Notes: a model not told the origin generated them from the letters alone. A DNA stretch of 64,000 nucleotides from Faecalimonas umbilicata (GCF_004346095.1 NZ_SLZV01000001.1:124001-188000); one strand, 5' to 3'. Shown: positions 25,906 to 35,602, counted from the stretch's first letter. Translations and numbers: made by a program.

Positions 25906-26877
25906 TTATCTACCCTCTTCAAATAAAAAGCATTTGACTTTTGTCCCATCATTTTGCTCATACAATTTTGGCTCTACTTTGGTACAGCGTTCTGTTTTAT
26001 GCGGACATCGCTCCGCAAATCGACATCCCTCCGGAATATTTTCGATAGACGGAACCGTTCCTTTAATCGCCATCAATTGATCTATTTTTTTCTCTGGATC
26101 AGGAGAAGCCTGAATAAGTGCCTGCGTATACGGATGTTTCGGAGATTGGAAAAATGTCCTCACATCTGCTTCCTCTACAATCTGGCCACAATACATCACA
26201 TATACATAATCACAGTTTTCACAAATCACCGCTAAATCATGCGAAATCAAGATGATCGATACTCCTCTTCTTTCACGCAAGGATCTCAGCAATTGTAAAA
26301 TCTGAGCTTGAATTGTAACATCTAACGCGGTTGTCGGCTCATCTGCAATAATCAGGGATGGATCTGCTGCAATCGCCATAGCAATCATAATTCTTTGATT
26401 TAACCCTCCGGAAAGCTGATGTGGATATTGATCATACCTCATTTCTGCATCTGGTATTCCGACAGATTTCATGAGGGAAATAGTTTGTTTTTTTCTATCC
26501 TCTTTTGACAAATTTGTATGAATCTTCAAACTTTCTTCAATTTGTTTTCCTACTTTATGCAGTGGATGCAGAGCGCGCACTGGCTCCTGAAAGATCATAG
26601 AAATATCTTTTCCTCGCACTTTCCGTAATTCTTTTTCTTTTAGTGCCGTTAGTTCCTCACCAGAAAATAGAATCTGTCCTTCTTTTATTGCAATGTTCAC
26701 CGGCATCAACTGCATGATCGCCAAGCTTGTCATGCTTTTCCCGCAGCCAGATTCTCCTACAATCCCTACAATCTGTTGCTTTTTTACTTCTATATTTACT
26801 TTGTCTACAATCGAATACCCTGATTTTTTATCACCAATCGTGACATCTTTTACTTGTAATACTATATCTTCCATCAT
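25906..26877 (-). CDS. oppD: Oligopeptide ABC transporter ATP-binding protein, OppD/DppD type
   Basis: A 323-residue ABC ATPase with Walker A GESGCGKSMTS, the signature LSGGLNQRIMIAMAIA (LSGGL replaces LSGGQ, usual for DppD) and Walker B LIIADEPTTALD. The C-terminal Cys-containing Opp domain (CRFAERCPHKTERC) is present. A GGGGG site precedes two adjacent ATGs, and either the first or the second may be used. The gap to the permease gene is 6 nt. Confidence 0.93.
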   Translation of the reverse strand: MMEDIVLQVKDVTIGDKKSGYSIVDKVNIEVKKQQIVGIVGESGCGKSMTSLAIMQLMPVNIAIKEGQILFSGEELTALKEKELRKVRGKDISMIFQEPVRALHPLHKVGKQIEESLKIHTNLSKEDRKKQTISLMKSVGIPDAEMRYDQYPHQLSGGLNQRIMIAMAIAADPSLIIADEPTTALDVTIQAQILQLLRSLRERRGVSIILISHDLAVICENCDYVYVMYCGQIVEEADVRTFFQSPKHPYTQALIQASPDPEKKIDQLMAIKGTVPSIENIPEGCRFAERCPHKTERCTKVEPKLYEQNDGTKVKCFLFEEGR

Positions 26878-26883
26878 ATCCCC

Positions 26884-27744
26884 CTATCTTTCTGAACGTT
26901 TGGAATCCAACATATCTCTAAGGCTATCTCCGAAAAAATTGAGACACAAAGAAAGCAAAAGAATATAGATTGCTGGTGCCAGAGAAATCCATGGGGCATC
27001 AAACAGATACGTACGTCCTTTAGATACCATAACTCCGAGACTTGTCTGTGGCGGCTGTGCACCAAATCCGAGGAAACTCAATCCTGCCTCTGAAAGAATT
27101 GCAACCGGGATAGACATTGTGTAAAGCACAAGAAGCAAGGAGCGAATATTCGGTAAAATATGTTTGATCATAATTTTCCATTTGCTCACTCCCATGGAAC
27201 GCGCTGCTTCTATATATGTACTATTTTTTAGAGACAATGTTTGCGCTCTCACCGTCCTCGCTGTTCCAGCCCATCCAACTAAGATCAGTGCCAAAAATAA
27301 ATTTTTTGTACTTGCTCCTAAATTGTAAACAATCGCCATCGCAAGAATCATAAACGGATAAGACAATACAATATCAACAATTCTCATAATCAATGTATCT
27401 ACCCATTTTAATGTAGTCATTCCAGCTATCATTCCCAAAAATGTTCCAATGATCAAATTGATTGTTGTTGGTGCAAATCCAATAAATAGAGAGATTCTTG
27501 ATGCATACAAAATTCTGCTGAAAATATCACGGCTCAATTCATCTGTTCCAAAAATGTGTTCCATAGAAGGAGCCGCCTTCGGTTTCATATACTGTGTTTC
27601 ATTGATTCCATACGGTGCAATGAAATCTGCAAAAACAGCAAGAAAAATAAACAGCAAGATCATAAGAAAACTTATAAATCCTACTGGATCCTCTTTGACA
27701 TATTTTTTTATTTTTCGTCCGGTATTTTTCATCATATTTTTCAT
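26884..27744 (-). CDS. oppC: Oligopeptide ABC transporter permease, OppC/DppC type
   Basis: A 286-residue inner-membrane permease with an N-terminal OppC_N helix (after KKYVKEDPVGF), the loop GTDELSRDIFSRILYASRIS typical of DppC, five further helices and the EAA motif EAARSMGVSKWKIMIKHILP. AGGAGG precedes the ATG. It pairs with the OppB-type permease encoded 9 nt upstream. The substrate class is peptides, but nickel or other solutes cannot be excluded from the permease alone. Confidence 0.92.
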   Translation of the reverse strand: MKNMMKNTGRKIKKYVKEDPVGFISFLMILLFIFLAVFADFIAPYGINETQYMKPKAAPSMEHIFGTDELSRDIFSRILYASRISLFIGFAPTTINLIIGTFLGMIAGMTTLKWVDTLIMRIVDIVLSYPFMILAMAIVYNLGASTKNLFLALILVGWAGTARTVRAQTLSLKNSTYIEAARSMGVSKWKIMIKHILPNIRSLLLVLYTMSIPVAILSEAGLSFLGFGAQPPQTSLGVMVSKGRTYLFDAPWISLAPAIYILLLSLCLNFFGDSLRDMLDSKRSER

Positions 27745-27753
27745 GCTATCCTC

Positions 27754-28674
27754 CTAATCATAATGCACTCTTGGATCTGCTAGCGCATAAATAATATCCG
27801 CAATGAGATTTCCAATAATAATTAAAAATGTACTGAGAATAATCGTTCCTTGTAACAACGGTATATCACGATTGCTCAAAGCAGAGATTGATAATGTTCC
27901 AATTCCCGGAATACTAAAAATATTCTCAGTGATCAATGCCCCTCCCAGCAATGATGTAAATTGCATCATCATAATTGTGATCACTGGAAGAATCGACATT
28001 TTTAGTGCATGAAAAATAACAATTCCCATACGCGACTTTCCCTTTGCCTTCGCTGTTGTTATATAATCTGCCTGAATCACATCAATCAAATTTGTACGTA
28101 TTAAACGCGAAATCTCTCCTGCCATGCTCCATCCCAACACAATGGATGGTAAAATTAAATGTGCCGGTGTTGTAAATCCACTAATTGGCAGCCATTTTAA
28201 TTTATAGGCAATTAAATACTGTAAAATAATTCCAATGGAAAATGTCGGCATTGATATTCCCATGAGTGACACTCCCATAAATAATTTATCCAGACATGTA
28301 TTTTTCTTTAAAGCACTTATAATTCCTATCGGTATTCCTAAAATCCATGCAAATGCGATTGCCGATAATGCCAGCTTTATCGTATTAGGGAATGCATTTT
28401 TAATCAGATTGAATACTGGCTGATTCATTACAAAAGAGGTTCCCAAATCTCCATGTAATAAATCTTTTATATACAAACCAAATCGTACCAAAATCGGATC
28501 ATTCAAATGCATTTCTTCTTCCACTCGAGCCACCGTTTCGTTATTGATCTTATTTTGCATCATCGCGGTTACTGCATTTCCTGGAATGTAATTCATCAAG
28601 ACAAACGTAATCAGTATGACCCCTAAAATAATAGGAACAGATACTGCGATTCGTTTTGCAATATATTTACGCAT
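27754..28674 (-). CDS. oppB: Oligopeptide ABC transporter permease, OppB/DppB type
   Basis: A 306-residue permease with six helices. Visible motifs are the N-terminal RIAVSVPIILGVILITFVL helix, LHGDLGTSFVMNQPV, TTAKAKGKSRMGIVIFHALK (EAA-like loop) and the C-terminal ALADPRVHYD tail, all typical of DppB. AAGGAG precedes the ATG. A 17-bp perfect hairpin lies just before it, after the solute-binding protein gene. Confidence 0.92.
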   Translation of the reverse strand: MRKYIAKRIAVSVPIILGVILITFVLMNYIPGNAVTAMMQNKINNETVARVEEEMHLNDPILVRFGLYIKDLLHGDLGTSFVMNQPVFNLIKNAFPNTIKLALSAIAFAWILGIPIGIISALKKNTCLDKLFMGVSLMGISMPTFSIGIILQYLIAYKLKWLPISGFTTPAHLILPSIVLGWSMAGEISRLIRTNLIDVIQADYITTAKAKGKSRMGIVIFHALKMSILPVITIMMMQFTSLLGGALITENIFSIPGIGTLSISALSNRDIPLLQGTIILSTFLIIIGNLIADIIYALADPRVHYD

Positions 28675-28690
28675 AAGTTTTTCTCCTTAT

Positions 28691-28728
28691 ATGTATAAAA
28701 GGTATCAAATCTGATACCTTTTATACAT
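28691..28728 (-). other. Perfect 17-bp intra-operon hairpin between oppA and oppB
   Basis: ATGTATAAAAGGTATCA and TGATACCTTTTATACAT are perfectly complementary with a 4-base loop. It lies between the solute-binding protein and the permeases. It may protect the 3' end of the oppA message or partly terminate transcription, so that the binding protein is made in excess, as in other ABC operons. No clean T-run follows. Confidence 0.65.
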
Positions 28729-28734
28729 TGCTAT

Positions 28735-30396
28735 TTATTTATTGTAAGAATCATCGATTTCTACATTATGTGTTGAGCAGCAAACCCATCCCTGCCAGCC
28801 AAGCTGAAAGTTCTTCAATCTTGGGCTAATGATGCATGTACGTTTTTCAGCTGCGATCGGTAAGTATAATGCCTGTTCTGTTACGATTTCTGATTCTAAT
28901 GCCTGAAGGGCTGCAATTCTTTCTTTTGGATCAAGTTTTGCATTTGCTTCTTTGATCTTATCGCTTAACGCTTTGTCTTTGATGTTATATCCATTCGAAG
29001 CGCTATTTTCCACTGTAAATGTTGTGAAGAATGCTCCTGGATCCGGAACATCTGCTGTTACAGGTCCCAGTGAAATAGAATACCCTTCTCCACTTGCAAT
29101 GGTATCCCAGTAAGATGTCATATCCATGTTTTTGATTTCAGCTTTAATCCCTGCTTCTCCAAGCATAGACTGAATCATTTCATTAATAGGATGTGTATAT
29201 GTACTTTCTCCATTCTGAAGAATTGTAAGTGTCACATCTGACTCATGGCCTGCTTCTTTTAATAATTTTTTTGCTTCTTCTACATCGTATTTAATTGGTG
29301 TTTGATCTTCAGAGTATCCCGGAATTGCCGGAGGAAGAACACCATTTAATAACGTTCCTTCACCATTATAGAAGTTCTGATTGATCAAATCACGATTGAT
29401 CGCTGCCTGAACAGCTTTTCTTACATTTACATCCGCCATGAATGTGTCGTTCTGATTGAAAATCATGTAATCCATACTTGGTGGCTGATATCCGATTAAG
29501 TAATCTTTCCAAAATTCATCATTTTTGAAATGCTCAAGGTCATCTGCCTTTACACCCATGTAATCTAACTCACCATTTTCAAACATCATACGTTCGGTAG
29601 AGGCATCAATGTTCATTAAATAGCGGACTCCATCGATTTTAGCCGGTGTATTGAAATATTCATCATTTCTTACAAGATTGATCTCCTGATCTTGTGTCCA
29701 GTCTTTAAACTTCATATACCCTGTACCAACAGTGTATTCTGGGTCAAATCCAAATTTATCTTTTCCTTCTTCGACAGCTTTACGGTTATAGATAGAAGCC
29801 GGAGCGCCTGTCATATTTGCAAGAAAAGATGCTGATGGCGCTGAAAGTGTGATTGCAACTGTGTAATCATCAATTACTTTAACACCTTCAATCACATCTG
29901 TTTTTCCATCCAGACGATCTTGGTACCCTTTTACTTCCTGATACTGAGCTGCATTGATACAAGCTTCTTCTGGATTTACAGCTTTATCAATGGTAAATAG
30001 TACATCATCTGCTTTTAATTCTTCCCCATTGTGGAATTTTACACCTTTTCTTAAGTGGAATGTGTACGTAAGACCATCTTCACTGATATCCCATTTTTCA
30101 GCAAGACTTGGAATAATCTCTGTTTCTCCAGCTTCATTTACAGTTACATCGACAAGACGATCATAAATCTGAAGCGGAATAAAATAATCTGCATTTGTTT
30201 TTTGAATGTCTAATGTTTTTGGGTTTTGAAATAATGTAAGAACCATGGTGTTCCCATTTTTACTTACATATTCTGTTTTTGTTTCGTTTTTCGCTGCAGC
30301 ATTTTCTTCTTTTTTCTCTTCGCCTTTTCCGCATCCTGCGAACATCGAAACGGATAATGCAGCAACTAAAAACAGGCTTAAAAATTTCTTTTTCAT
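28735..30396 (-). CDS. oppA: Oligopeptide ABC transporter solute-binding lipoprotein (family 5)
   Basis: A 553-residue extracellular lipoprotein. The signal peptide ends with SMFAGC, and a charged KGEEKKEE linker follows. The family 5 fold shows EKWDISEDGLTYTFHLRKGV near the N-terminus, the classic SBP_bac_5 signature, and NVRKAVQAAINRDLI in the middle. AGGAGG precedes the ATG. It is the first gene of the opp operon. The peptide preference cannot be read from the sequence. Confidence 0.92.
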   Translation of the reverse strand: MKKKFLSLFLVAALSVSMFAGCGKGEEKKEENAAAKNETKTEYVSKNGNTMVLTLFQNPKTLDIQKTNADYFIPLQIYDRLVDVTVNEAGETEIIPSLAEKWDISEDGLTYTFHLRKGVKFHNGEELKADDVLFTIDKAVNPEEACINAAQYQEVKGYQDRLDGKTDVIEGVKVIDDYTVAITLSAPSASFLANMTGAPASIYNRKAVEEGKDKFGFDPEYTVGTGYMKFKDWTQDQEINLVRNDEYFNTPAKIDGVRYLMNIDASTERMMFENGELDYMGVKADDLEHFKNDEFWKDYLIGYQPPSMDYMIFNQNDTFMADVNVRKAVQAAINRDLINQNFYNGEGTLLNGVLPPAIPGYSEDQTPIKYDVEEAKKLLKEAGHESDVTLTILQNGESTYTHPINEMIQSMLGEAGIKAEIKNMDMTSYWDTIASGEGYSISLGPVTADVPDPGAFFTTFTVENSASNGYNIKDKALSDKIKEANAKLDPKERIAALQALESEIVTEQALYLPIAAEKRTCIISPRLKNFQLGWQGWVCCSTHNVEIDDSYNK

Positions 30397-30567
30397 ATTT
30401 TTCCTCCTCTTTTATGTTTTCCAACACCAGTCACATTCTAGCACTATCCGTTTCATATGTTAAATTGTTTTTTGTTATATACTTTATTCAAATTTTCTAT
30501 AAAAACTTCTCCAAAAAGAACGTTGCCCATCGCTATAGAAATGCCTATTTATACTTAATTTAATTGG

Positions 30568-31569
30568 CTATTTTACTGTGCCTCTTGAAATTGTCTGTTC
30601 TGGATTATGATTAATTGCACCCACAATCGGATGTGGAACATACATTTCCTCCAAATATTCCTTATCTAAATCTGTTAATTTCACATCCAAAGCTCCAACT
30701 GCATCATCAAGATATACTGTCTTGGTAGCACCGATAATCGGTGAAGAAATACCTTTCATCCACTGCCATGCAAGTGCAATTTGAGACATTTTGCAATTAT
30801 GTTTTTGGGAAAGCTCATATACTCTCTCTACAATCTTCCTATCCTGCTTTTCCATGCCATCATATTTCCCCATAGCTACTCTATCTGTTTTGCTACGCAG
30901 TGAATTTGTTTTCCATTCTGGCCTGCTTAAATGTCCAGCCGCCAACGGACTATATGGTGTAAGAGAAACTCCCATCTGTCTACAAATAGGGAGCAGTTCT
31001 CTTTCATCCTCTCGATAGAGCAAATTATAGTGATTCTCCATTACAGAAAATTGTGTCCAGCCACGTTCTTTTGCTATAAGCTGCATATTGTAAAACTGGT
31101 AACCATACATTGCAGATGCACCAATTGCTCTTACTTTTCCAGCTTTCACCAAATCATGTAGAGCCTCCATTGTTTCCTCAATCGGTGTATCATAATCAAA
31201 TCTATGAATAATATACAAATCCAGATAATCTGTGCCCAATCTCTGCAAAGTGCCTTCGATTTCCCGCATGATTGCTTTTCGCGATAAACGTCCTTCATTA
31301 AAATATACTTTTGAAGCGATAACTACCTGATCCCTTGCAATATTTTTCTTGATTGCCTTACCAAGATATTCCTCGCTTGTCCCTGCCGAATATCCATTTG
31401 CTGTATCAAAGAAATTAATTCCAAGCTCCAACGCATGTTGGATTACTTTTTCACTTTCGTTTTCATCAATTGTCCAATCATGCATCGTTCCGGCCTTCCC
31501 AAAACTCATGCAGCCTAAGCAAATTTTCGATACACTGATATCCGTATTTCCTAATTTGACATATTCCAT
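30568..31569 (-). CDS. Aldo/keto reductase
   Basis: A 333-residue NADPH-dependent reductase with a TIM barrel. The catalytic tetrad is readable: Asp in FFDTANGYSAG, Tyr in the same segment, Lys in IASKVY and His in LYIIHRFDYDTP. The C-terminal end carries the cofactor-binding IIGATKTVYLDDAV. AGGGAGGG lies before the ATG. It sits alone between the opp operon and a flavodoxin gene. Substrates are likely aldehydes or sugars; the family is broad. Confidence 0.9.
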   Translation of the reverse strand: MEYVKLGNTDISVSKICLGCMSFGKAGTMHDWTIDENESEKVIQHALELGINFFDTANGYSAGTSEEYLGKAIKKNIARDQVVIASKVYFNEGRLSRKAIMREIEGTLQRLGTDYLDLYIIHRFDYDTPIEETMEALHDLVKAGKVRAIGASAMYGYQFYNMQLIAKERGWTQFSVMENHYNLLYREDERELLPICRQMGVSLTPYSPLAAGHLSRPEWKTNSLRSKTDRVAMGKYDGMEKQDRKIVERVYELSQKHNCKMSQIALAWQWMKGISSPIIGATKTVYLDDAVGALDVKLTDLDKEYLEEMYVPHPIVGAINHNPEQTISRGTVK

Positions 31570-31723
31570 TTTTTATGCCCTCCCTTCGCAAATAAACATC
31601 CTATCTTTCCATAGATATCCATCTTTCTTTACTGCTTTTCATTATGCTAATTTGCTGTAACCTTTATTAGTAACCGGCTCACACCATTCATTTGAAGTAA
31701 TTTCATGTTACATCTCTCCAAAC

Positions 31724-32194
31724 TTATAATGTTTCTACCCATTCAACGATTTGTTGTCTAGTTGCATTGTTAAATACCTTTCCTTCTGCAATCATGCTGT
31801 CCGGTACCGAGAACTTCAATTCTCTTGCTGTGTTTCCAAATCCACTTCCGCCGGAAGTGGCAAATAGAATAATCTTTTTATCTGAGAAATTATATTTTTC
31901 CAAAAAGGTATTGACGATCGTCGGTGCTACGTACCACCAAATTGGAAATCCTAAAATAATTTCATCATAGACTTTCGGGTCTATCTCTGTATCTAATACT
32001 TTCGGTCTGAATTTTTTATCATTCATCTCTATACTGCTTCTGGATTTTTTATCCATCCAATTAAGGTCAGCACTTGTATATGGAACCTCTGGTGTAATCT
32101 CAAACAAATCTGCTTTTGCACTATCAGCAATCATTTCTGCTACCTTTTTCGTTGTTCCACTTGCGCTAAAATATGCCACTAATCTTTTTCCCAT
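31724..32194 (-). CDS. Flavodoxin-like protein
   Basis: A 156-residue FMN-binding electron carrier or quinone/NADPH reductase-like flavodoxin. FSASGTTKKVAEMIA is the phosphate-binding loop; GFPIWWYVAPTIVNTFLE and FATSGGSGFGNT are typical of flavodoxin_4 proteins. AAAGGGG lies 8 nt before ATG 32194, so the longer ORF from 32251 is rejected. It lies just after a terminator that ends the LysR gene, which suggests its own regulation or partial readthrough. Confidence 0.88.
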   Translation of the reverse strand: MGKRLVAYFSASGTTKKVAEMIADSAKADLFEITPEVPYTSADLNWMDKKSRSSIEMNDKKFRPKVLDTEIDPKVYDEIILGFPIWWYVAPTIVNTFLEKYNFSDKKIILFATSGGSGFGNTARELKFSVPDSMIAEGKVFNNATRQQIVEWVETL

Positions 32195-32212
32195 AGTTAT
32201 TTGTCCCCTTTC

Positions 32213-32255
32213 TAAAAATAGATGTGCAAGATATCTTCTGATCCTGCACATCTAT
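32213..32255 (-). terminator. Terminator between lysR and the flavodoxin gene
   Basis: ATAGATGTGCA(A)GAT and ATC(C)TGCACATCTAT pair over 14 bp, then TTTTTAGA follows on the minus strand. The flavodoxin ribosome site begins within 10 nt, so readthrough may couple the two genes. Confidence 0.75.
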
Positions 32256-32310
32256 TCTATAATCTATCATCTTATCATGTCCAATACTTATATCGTATTC
32301 ACATTTATGC

Positions 32311-33183
32311 CTAAACAGCATTGATTTCTTCTATCATCTTATTTACTGCTTGTGAATAAGGAATATGTCTTCTCCATGCAATCACTACGCTCGCAGTAAT
32401 CTCTGGATAAAGTCTCCTTTGCACAAGTATCTCTTCCCTCCAATATTTTACAGCACCCTCAATGGAAATTGGATACCCAAGTCCATTTGCCGCCATCACA
32501 CCGGCATTTGTTCCAAGATTGCTTATAAATGAAATATCAAGACTGGAAAAATCTTTTCCAAACCAATTGGCAAGTTCGCTCTGAACCCCCACCCTTTCTG
32601 GTAAAATAACCGGCTTATCCAAAATATCATTCTTTTCTATGTACTTCTTATTAGCAAGCGGATCATCAGGGCGCATTCCTACTACCCAATGATCGCAGTC
32701 TTTTATTCTAATATAATCAAGCCCTTCTGTATCCACTGGTTCCATGAACAATGCAATATCTACAAGCCCTTTATTCATCATCTCATATATAGTGTCCGCT
32801 GTTGCGGTATGAATCGCAATCTGGACAAGCGGATATTTTTCTTTATATTGCTTACATATTTTTGCCAATGTTTCTACTGCTGTAAACTCTCCGCACCCAA
32901 AAGTAACTGTTCCTTCTATCACTTCTTCAGTTCCTCTCAGTTCTTCCAGCATTCGATCTTCAAGATTAAGGATTTCCAATGCTCTTCGCTTTAACAAAAT
33001 TCCTCCATCTGTAAGCGTAATACTTCTCCCTTTGCGAACAAACAGAACGGTACCCAGTTCCTCCTCAAGCGCTGCAATCTGTCTGGATAAGGTTGGCTGT
33101 GTGATGTGTAGTTGTTCCGCTGCTTTTGTAAAACTTTGTTCTTTTGCCACCGTTAAAAAATAGCGTAAGATTCTTAATTCCAT
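32311..33183 (-). CDS. LysR-family transcriptional regulator
   Basis: A 290-residue regulator with the N-terminal winged HTH, MELRILRYFLTVAKEQSFTK and AAEQLHITQPTLSRQIAALE, and a periplasmic-binding-protein-like effector domain (about residues 90-290). GGGG is better spaced for ATG 33183 than for the ATG at 33189. It lies upstream of the flavodoxin gene on the same strand. The inducer is unknown, perhaps redox-related given the neighbours. Confidence 0.9.
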   Translation of the reverse strand: MELRILRYFLTVAKEQSFTKAAEQLHITQPTLSRQIAALEEELGTVLFVRKGRSITLTDGGILLKRRALEILNLEDRMLEELRGTEEVIEGTVTFGCGEFTAVETLAKICKQYKEKYPLVQIAIHTATADTIYEMMNKGLVDIALFMEPVDTEGLDYIRIKDCDHWVVGMRPDDPLANKKYIEKNDILDKPVILPERVGVQSELANWFGKDFSSLDISFISNLGTNAGVMAANGLGYPISIEGAVKYWREEILVQRRLYPEITASVVIAWRRHIPYSQAVNKMIEEINAV

Positions 33184-33460
33184 ATTCATTTACCCCAAAT
33201 TATCTTCTACTTCTTACTCAATTTAACAGAGCGAATCCCCCCGCGACTGTTTCATCTACTCTACAATCGTTGCATGTCTATTCTTCTTTCTCCGAATACA
33301 CATACACAGGCTCCTTCCATGATCCTATATTCCAACAGTAGGATATTCCCTAACCATAAGAAGCAAAGATATAGATATCAGACTTCTACAAAAACTCTCC
33401 AAGTCTGAAGTCCAGAAAACCGGAATTCTCCTAATTATTATTTTATATTTATATACTGCA

Positions 33461-34219
33461 CTATATAAAAAGTTCATTTTCTTTTTCTTCTTGACAAGCA
33501 GCATTCATTTTCTTTGATGCAACCTTAACCATAAAGGAATTGACCTTTCTAGAATGACTTGGACATATTTTCACACATCGCATACATGAAATACATAAAT
33601 CTTTGTTTGTCTTTCTTGGATTTTCAATCGAGATTGCCCCTACAGGACATGCCTCTGCACAAACACCACATCCCGTGCAGCTTCTTCCTGCCTTTGGTTT
33701 TAATGGAACACCATTGTATTCTCTATAGGGATAATTTCCCGGCAATCGTAATTCACTGTTTGCTGTATCCGTGTTCATTTTGTCTATAATTTTTTTCGTA
33801 AAGTCTTTCAATTCTTTTTTATCATTGGCATCAGGACGTCCCGTTGCAAATTGATGCATAATAGAATGTTCTGCAATAGCAGCGATCGCAGCAAAACAAT
33901 AAAAACCTCTTTTGCTTAAGTTATCTGCTAATTCTTTCAGAGTATCCTCAAATGCTCTATTGCCATATGATACCACCAATATAGCTTTTGTATGATTCCC
34001 TTTAAATTTATTCATTCTCTCTAGCGCAATACCTGGCACCCGGCCTCCATAAGATGGAACGCCAATCACACAAACATCGTCTGCATCAAATACTTGATCG
34101 ACCATGTCTTCTTTTTTGCTAAGATCAATTTCCTGATAACTGCCAAATTCATTCGCCACCAAATTTACAATCTCTTTTGTACTGTTTGTCGGACTAAAAT
34201 AAATAGAATATACACTCAT
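33461..34219 (-). CDS. EFR1-family flavodoxin-ferredoxin fusion protein
   Basis: A 252-residue protein with an N-terminal flavodoxin-like domain (IYFSPTNSTKEIVNLVA phosphate loop; GVPSYGGRVPGIA) and a C-terminal 2[4Fe-4S] ferredoxin domain (CTGCGVCAEACPVGAI, CISCMRCVKICPSHSR). It probably moves electrons in anaerobic metabolism. The stop of the upstream HTH regulator is 2 nt before its ATG, so the two form a tight operon that the regulator probably controls. Confidence 0.88.
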   Translation of the reverse strand: MSVYSIYFSPTNSTKEIVNLVANEFGSYQEIDLSKKEDMVDQVFDADDVCVIGVPSYGGRVPGIALERMNKFKGNHTKAILVVSYGNRAFEDTLKELADNLSKRGFYCFAAIAAIAEHSIMHQFATGRPDANDKKELKDFTKKIIDKMNTDTANSELRLPGNYPYREYNGVPLKPKAGRSCTGCGVCAEACPVGAISIENPRKTNKDLCISCMRCVKICPSHSRKVNSFMVKVASKKMNAACQEEKENELFI

Positions 34220-34221
34220 TT

Positions 34222-34587
34222 TTATAACCTCTTTTCACTTTCTTTGCTACATCTTTTCAACATTGGCTCTACTTGTTGCCAAAATAGTATCACTGGCTTT
34301 ACTGTCGTATCATCAAAATCAATATAATAGTAATTCTTTGTTCCCTCACGTCTCATATTGATAATCCCCGCATCTAAGAGTACTTTAAGATGATGCGATA
34401 CCGCGGAACGCGAAACATGACTTTTTTTCTGTATTTCACCAACTCGAATTCCTCCCATCCCCCCACTTTCTATTAAAGCTAATAGGATCTCTTGGCGGAC
34501 TTGATCTCCTAGTATCGTCATAATTGGTCTAGCAAGATTATAAGTTTCAATAAAATTTTTCTTCTCCAAGCTAAAATCTTTATCCAT
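34222..34587 (-). CDS. ArsR-like winged-helix regulator
   Basis: A 121-residue DNA-binding protein. The HTH stretch VGEIQKKSHVSRSAVSHHLKVL matches ArsR/SmtB regulators. It lacks the Cys/His metal boxes of metal sensors; the only distinctive element is the basic wing RREGTKNYYYID. AGGAGG precedes the ATG. A palindrome overlaps its -10 box (34598-34619), consistent with autorepression of the two-gene operon. The signal is unknown. Confidence 0.82.
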   Translation of the reverse strand: MDKDFSLEKKNFIETYNLARPIMTILGDQVRQEILLALIESGGMGGIRVGEIQKKSHVSRSAVSHHLKVLLDAGIINMRREGTKNYYYIDFDDTTVKPVILFWQQVEPMLKRCSKESEKRL

Positions 34588-34597
34588 ACATCCTCCT

Positions 34598-34646
34598 ATG
34601 GTTAATCTTCGTCAACCATTATAGTTCATAAAAACTTCTACTTCAA
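34598..34646 (-). promoter_or_regulatory. Promoter and dyad operator of the arsR-EFR1 operon
   Basis: On the minus strand TTGAAG (34641-34646), a 17-bp spacer and TATAAT (34618-34623). Directly after it lies ATGGTTGA-N6-TTAACCAT (34598-34619, arms equal at 7 of 8 positions), touching both the -10 box and the ribosome site. Repressor binding is inferred. Confidence 0.65.
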
Positions 34647-34680
34647 TATTGGTGTCGCAAATCAAGTTCATTATTTTGCT

Positions 34681-34715
34681 AAAAAAACTCCCCAGAACCA
34701 AAGTCCTGAGGAGTT
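34681..34715 (-). terminator. Terminator of the rplM-rpsI operon
   Basis: ACTCCTCAGGAC and GTTCTGGGGAGT pair (G-U allowed), followed by seven T on the minus strand, after the rpsI stop. Confidence 0.85.
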
Positions 34716-34754
34716 GTAAAATCTTTTTGAAATTGTACGTTCTGAAACGTATAA

Positions 34755-35147
34755 TTAACGTTTGCTGAACTGTGGTGCTCTACGAGCTGCTTTGAGACCG
34801 TATTTCTTACGTTCTTTCATACGTGGGTCACGTGTTAAGTATCCTGCTTTTTTCAGAACTGGTCTGTAATCTGGATCTGCCTGAAGTAAAGCTCTTGCGA
34901 TACCGTGACGGATAGCTCCAGCCTGTCCTGTGTATCCACCACCGCGTACGTTTACTAATACGTCGAATTTGTCAAGTGTCTCTGTTGCTACTAATGGCTG
35001 ACGAACAACAACTTTTAATGTCTCTAATCCTAAATATTCGTCGATGTCTCTTTTATTGATTGTAATGTTACCTGTTCCCGGTACTAAATATACTCTTGCG
35101 ATTGATTTTTTTCTTCTTCCTGTTCCGTAGAATTTTGCTTTAGCCAC
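34755..35147 (-). CDS. rpsI: 30S ribosomal protein S9
   Basis: A 130-residue S9 with [19 protein letters not shown] at the start, [19 protein letters not shown] in the centre and the basic C-terminal tail ending APQFSKR, which reaches the P-site tRNA. Translation starts at GTG 35147 with AAAGGAGG upstream. It is the second gene of the conserved rplM-rpsI pair. Confidence 0.98.
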   Translation of the reverse strand: MAKAKFYGTGRRKKSIARVYLVPGTGNITINKRDIDEYLGLETLKVVVRQPLVATETLDKFDVLVNVRGGGYTGQAGAIRHGIARALLQADPDYRPVLKKAGYLTRDPRMKERKKYGLKAARRAPQFSKR

Positions 35148-35173
35148 TGTAATTTCCTCCTTTCAACCTTTCC

Positions 35174-35602
35174 TTAAAATGTTAATACTTCTGGTTTCTG
35201 AGCCTGATGATCATGCTCTGGTCCAGCGTATACATGAAGCTTTTTGATCATTGATCTTCCTAAAGGTCCTTTTGGAAGCATTCCTTTTACAGCAAGTTCG
35301 ATTACTTTCTCTGGTTTCTTATCCATCATTTCTCTTAATGTAGTTTCTTTCATTCCACCTACATAATCAGAGTGATTGTAGTAGATTTTCTGATCTAATT
35401 TTTTACCTGTAACTGCGATCTTCTCTGCATTTACAACGATTACGTAATCTCCTGTGTCGATGTGCGGTGTATAAACTGGTTTATTTTTTCCTCTTAATAC
35501 TTTTGCGATTTCTGATGTTAAACGTCCTAATGTCTTGTCTGTTGCATCAACTACATACCATTTTCTTTCAATCTTATCTGGATTAGCCATGTAAGTTTTC
35601 AT
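35174..35602 (-). CDS. rplM: 50S ribosomal protein L13
   Basis: A 142-residue L13, an early assembly protein of the large subunit. [20 protein letters not shown] and the C-terminal [19 protein letters not shown] are diagnostic. AGGAGG lies before the ATG. A near-consensus promoter at 35711-35739 and a leader hairpin (35657-35686) lie upstream and may control both genes. Confidence 0.98.
   Translation of the reverse strand: MKTYMANPDKIERKWYVVDATDKTLGRLTSEIAKVLRGKNKPVYTPHIDTGDYVIVVNAEKIAVTGKKLDQKIYYNHSDYVGGMKETTLREMMDKKPEKVIELAVKGMLPKGPLGRSMIKKLHVYAGPEHDHQAQKPEVLTF

Noticed and set aside
33190-33460. Possible gene or RNA between the EFR1 and LysR genes
   Set aside because: No ORF with a ribosome site and only a weak hairpin near 33400-33430; nothing that can be supported.
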